The position numbers and the translations under genes were made by a program. A stretch of DNA of 64,000 nucleotides. It comes from Euborellia annulipes. Taxonomy: Eukaryota > Arthropoda > Insecta > Dermaptera > Anisolabididae. Below the pieces are notes generated by a model. The model had not been told where the DNA came from. It did no database searches and saw nothing but the letters and a program-made list of their open reading frames with translations. Of this stretch, positions 63,937 to 64,000 are shown piece after piece; within the stretch, counting starts at the first letter, position 1; each line of letters begins with the position of its first letter. The stretch is from the NCBI GenBank assembly GCA_023213315.1, contig JAKCPI010010606.1, forward strand, positions 1 through 64,000, read 5' to 3'.

Positions 63937-64000
63937 TAAAATGTATATTCTCATTTTGCTTTGAAAATTGTTTGGAGCACACTTTATAGGAAAGACAGGA
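63937..64000 (-). mobile_element. HPR fragment running off the window
   Basis: 'aaaatgtatattctcatttt' and 'gcacactttataggaaagac' match the HPR body just before the X-box. It starts immediately after the start hairpin of the previous copy, giving a tandem-like arrangement. Confidence 0.85.

Overview
The window is eukaryotic, strongly AT-rich and almost entirely repetitive. It most likely comes from an invertebrate animal, probably an arthropod or a similar metazoan. The support is indirect: a mariner-type (DD34D) transposase remnant, Jockey/CR1-like LINE 3' ends, several tRNA-derived SINE families, many MITEs, and palindromic elements carrying hammerhead-like motifs of the kind known from Penelope-like retroelements. 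No intact cellular protein-coding gene was found. The open reading frames are short; almost all are chance frames in AT-rich DNA or frames shared by copies of one repeat. The only recognisable protein remnants are transposon-derived: mariner at 36394-36630, and LINE C-termini at 11325-11450, 33665-33838, 41461-42000 and 48981-49109.

The dominant component is one interspersed family, called HPR here (hairpin-bounded repeat, about 500-680 bp). I count about 18 long copies and 10 fragments. In its + orientation the order is: a start hairpin opening with CTGGTGTGAC, an RFX/X-box-like site (GTTACCATGGCAAC), a 16-bp palindrome AAAGTACTAGTACTTT, a CAGACAGA tract, and an AT-rich end hairpin. Both ends carry ACTTTCTCTTAC in opposite orientation. 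The structure recalls non-autonomous Helentron-like or foldback elements.

Layout. 1-8430: tandem duplication, a TTAA-flanked MITE, other MITEs, and a 20-copy G-rich satellite of about 119 bp with a 7-unit higher-order repeat, ending in a long (GACA)n tract. 8801-9745: two palindromic elements with hammerhead-like motifs. 10349-20200: HPR copies, SINEs, a palindrome and a 5S-rRNA-like relic. 20200-31300: mostly featureless AT-rich DNA with nested MITEs and SINEs. 31300-44200: many HPR copies, a deleted mariner, two large palindromes and a LINE end. 44200-53000: minisatellite, SINEs, LINE ends, a complete-looking hammerhead motif at 51362-51409, and HPR copies. 53000-64000: hAT-like MITEs, a 1.2-kb inverted duplication with arms about 5.8 kb apart, nested palindromes, and a cluster of HPR copies running off the end.

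Nesting gives relative ages. LINE, SINE and MITE copies sit inside HPR copies. HPR in turn sits inside the 1.2-kb duplication and beside degenerate CCGAAA repeats. All family assignments are by eye; no searches were run.
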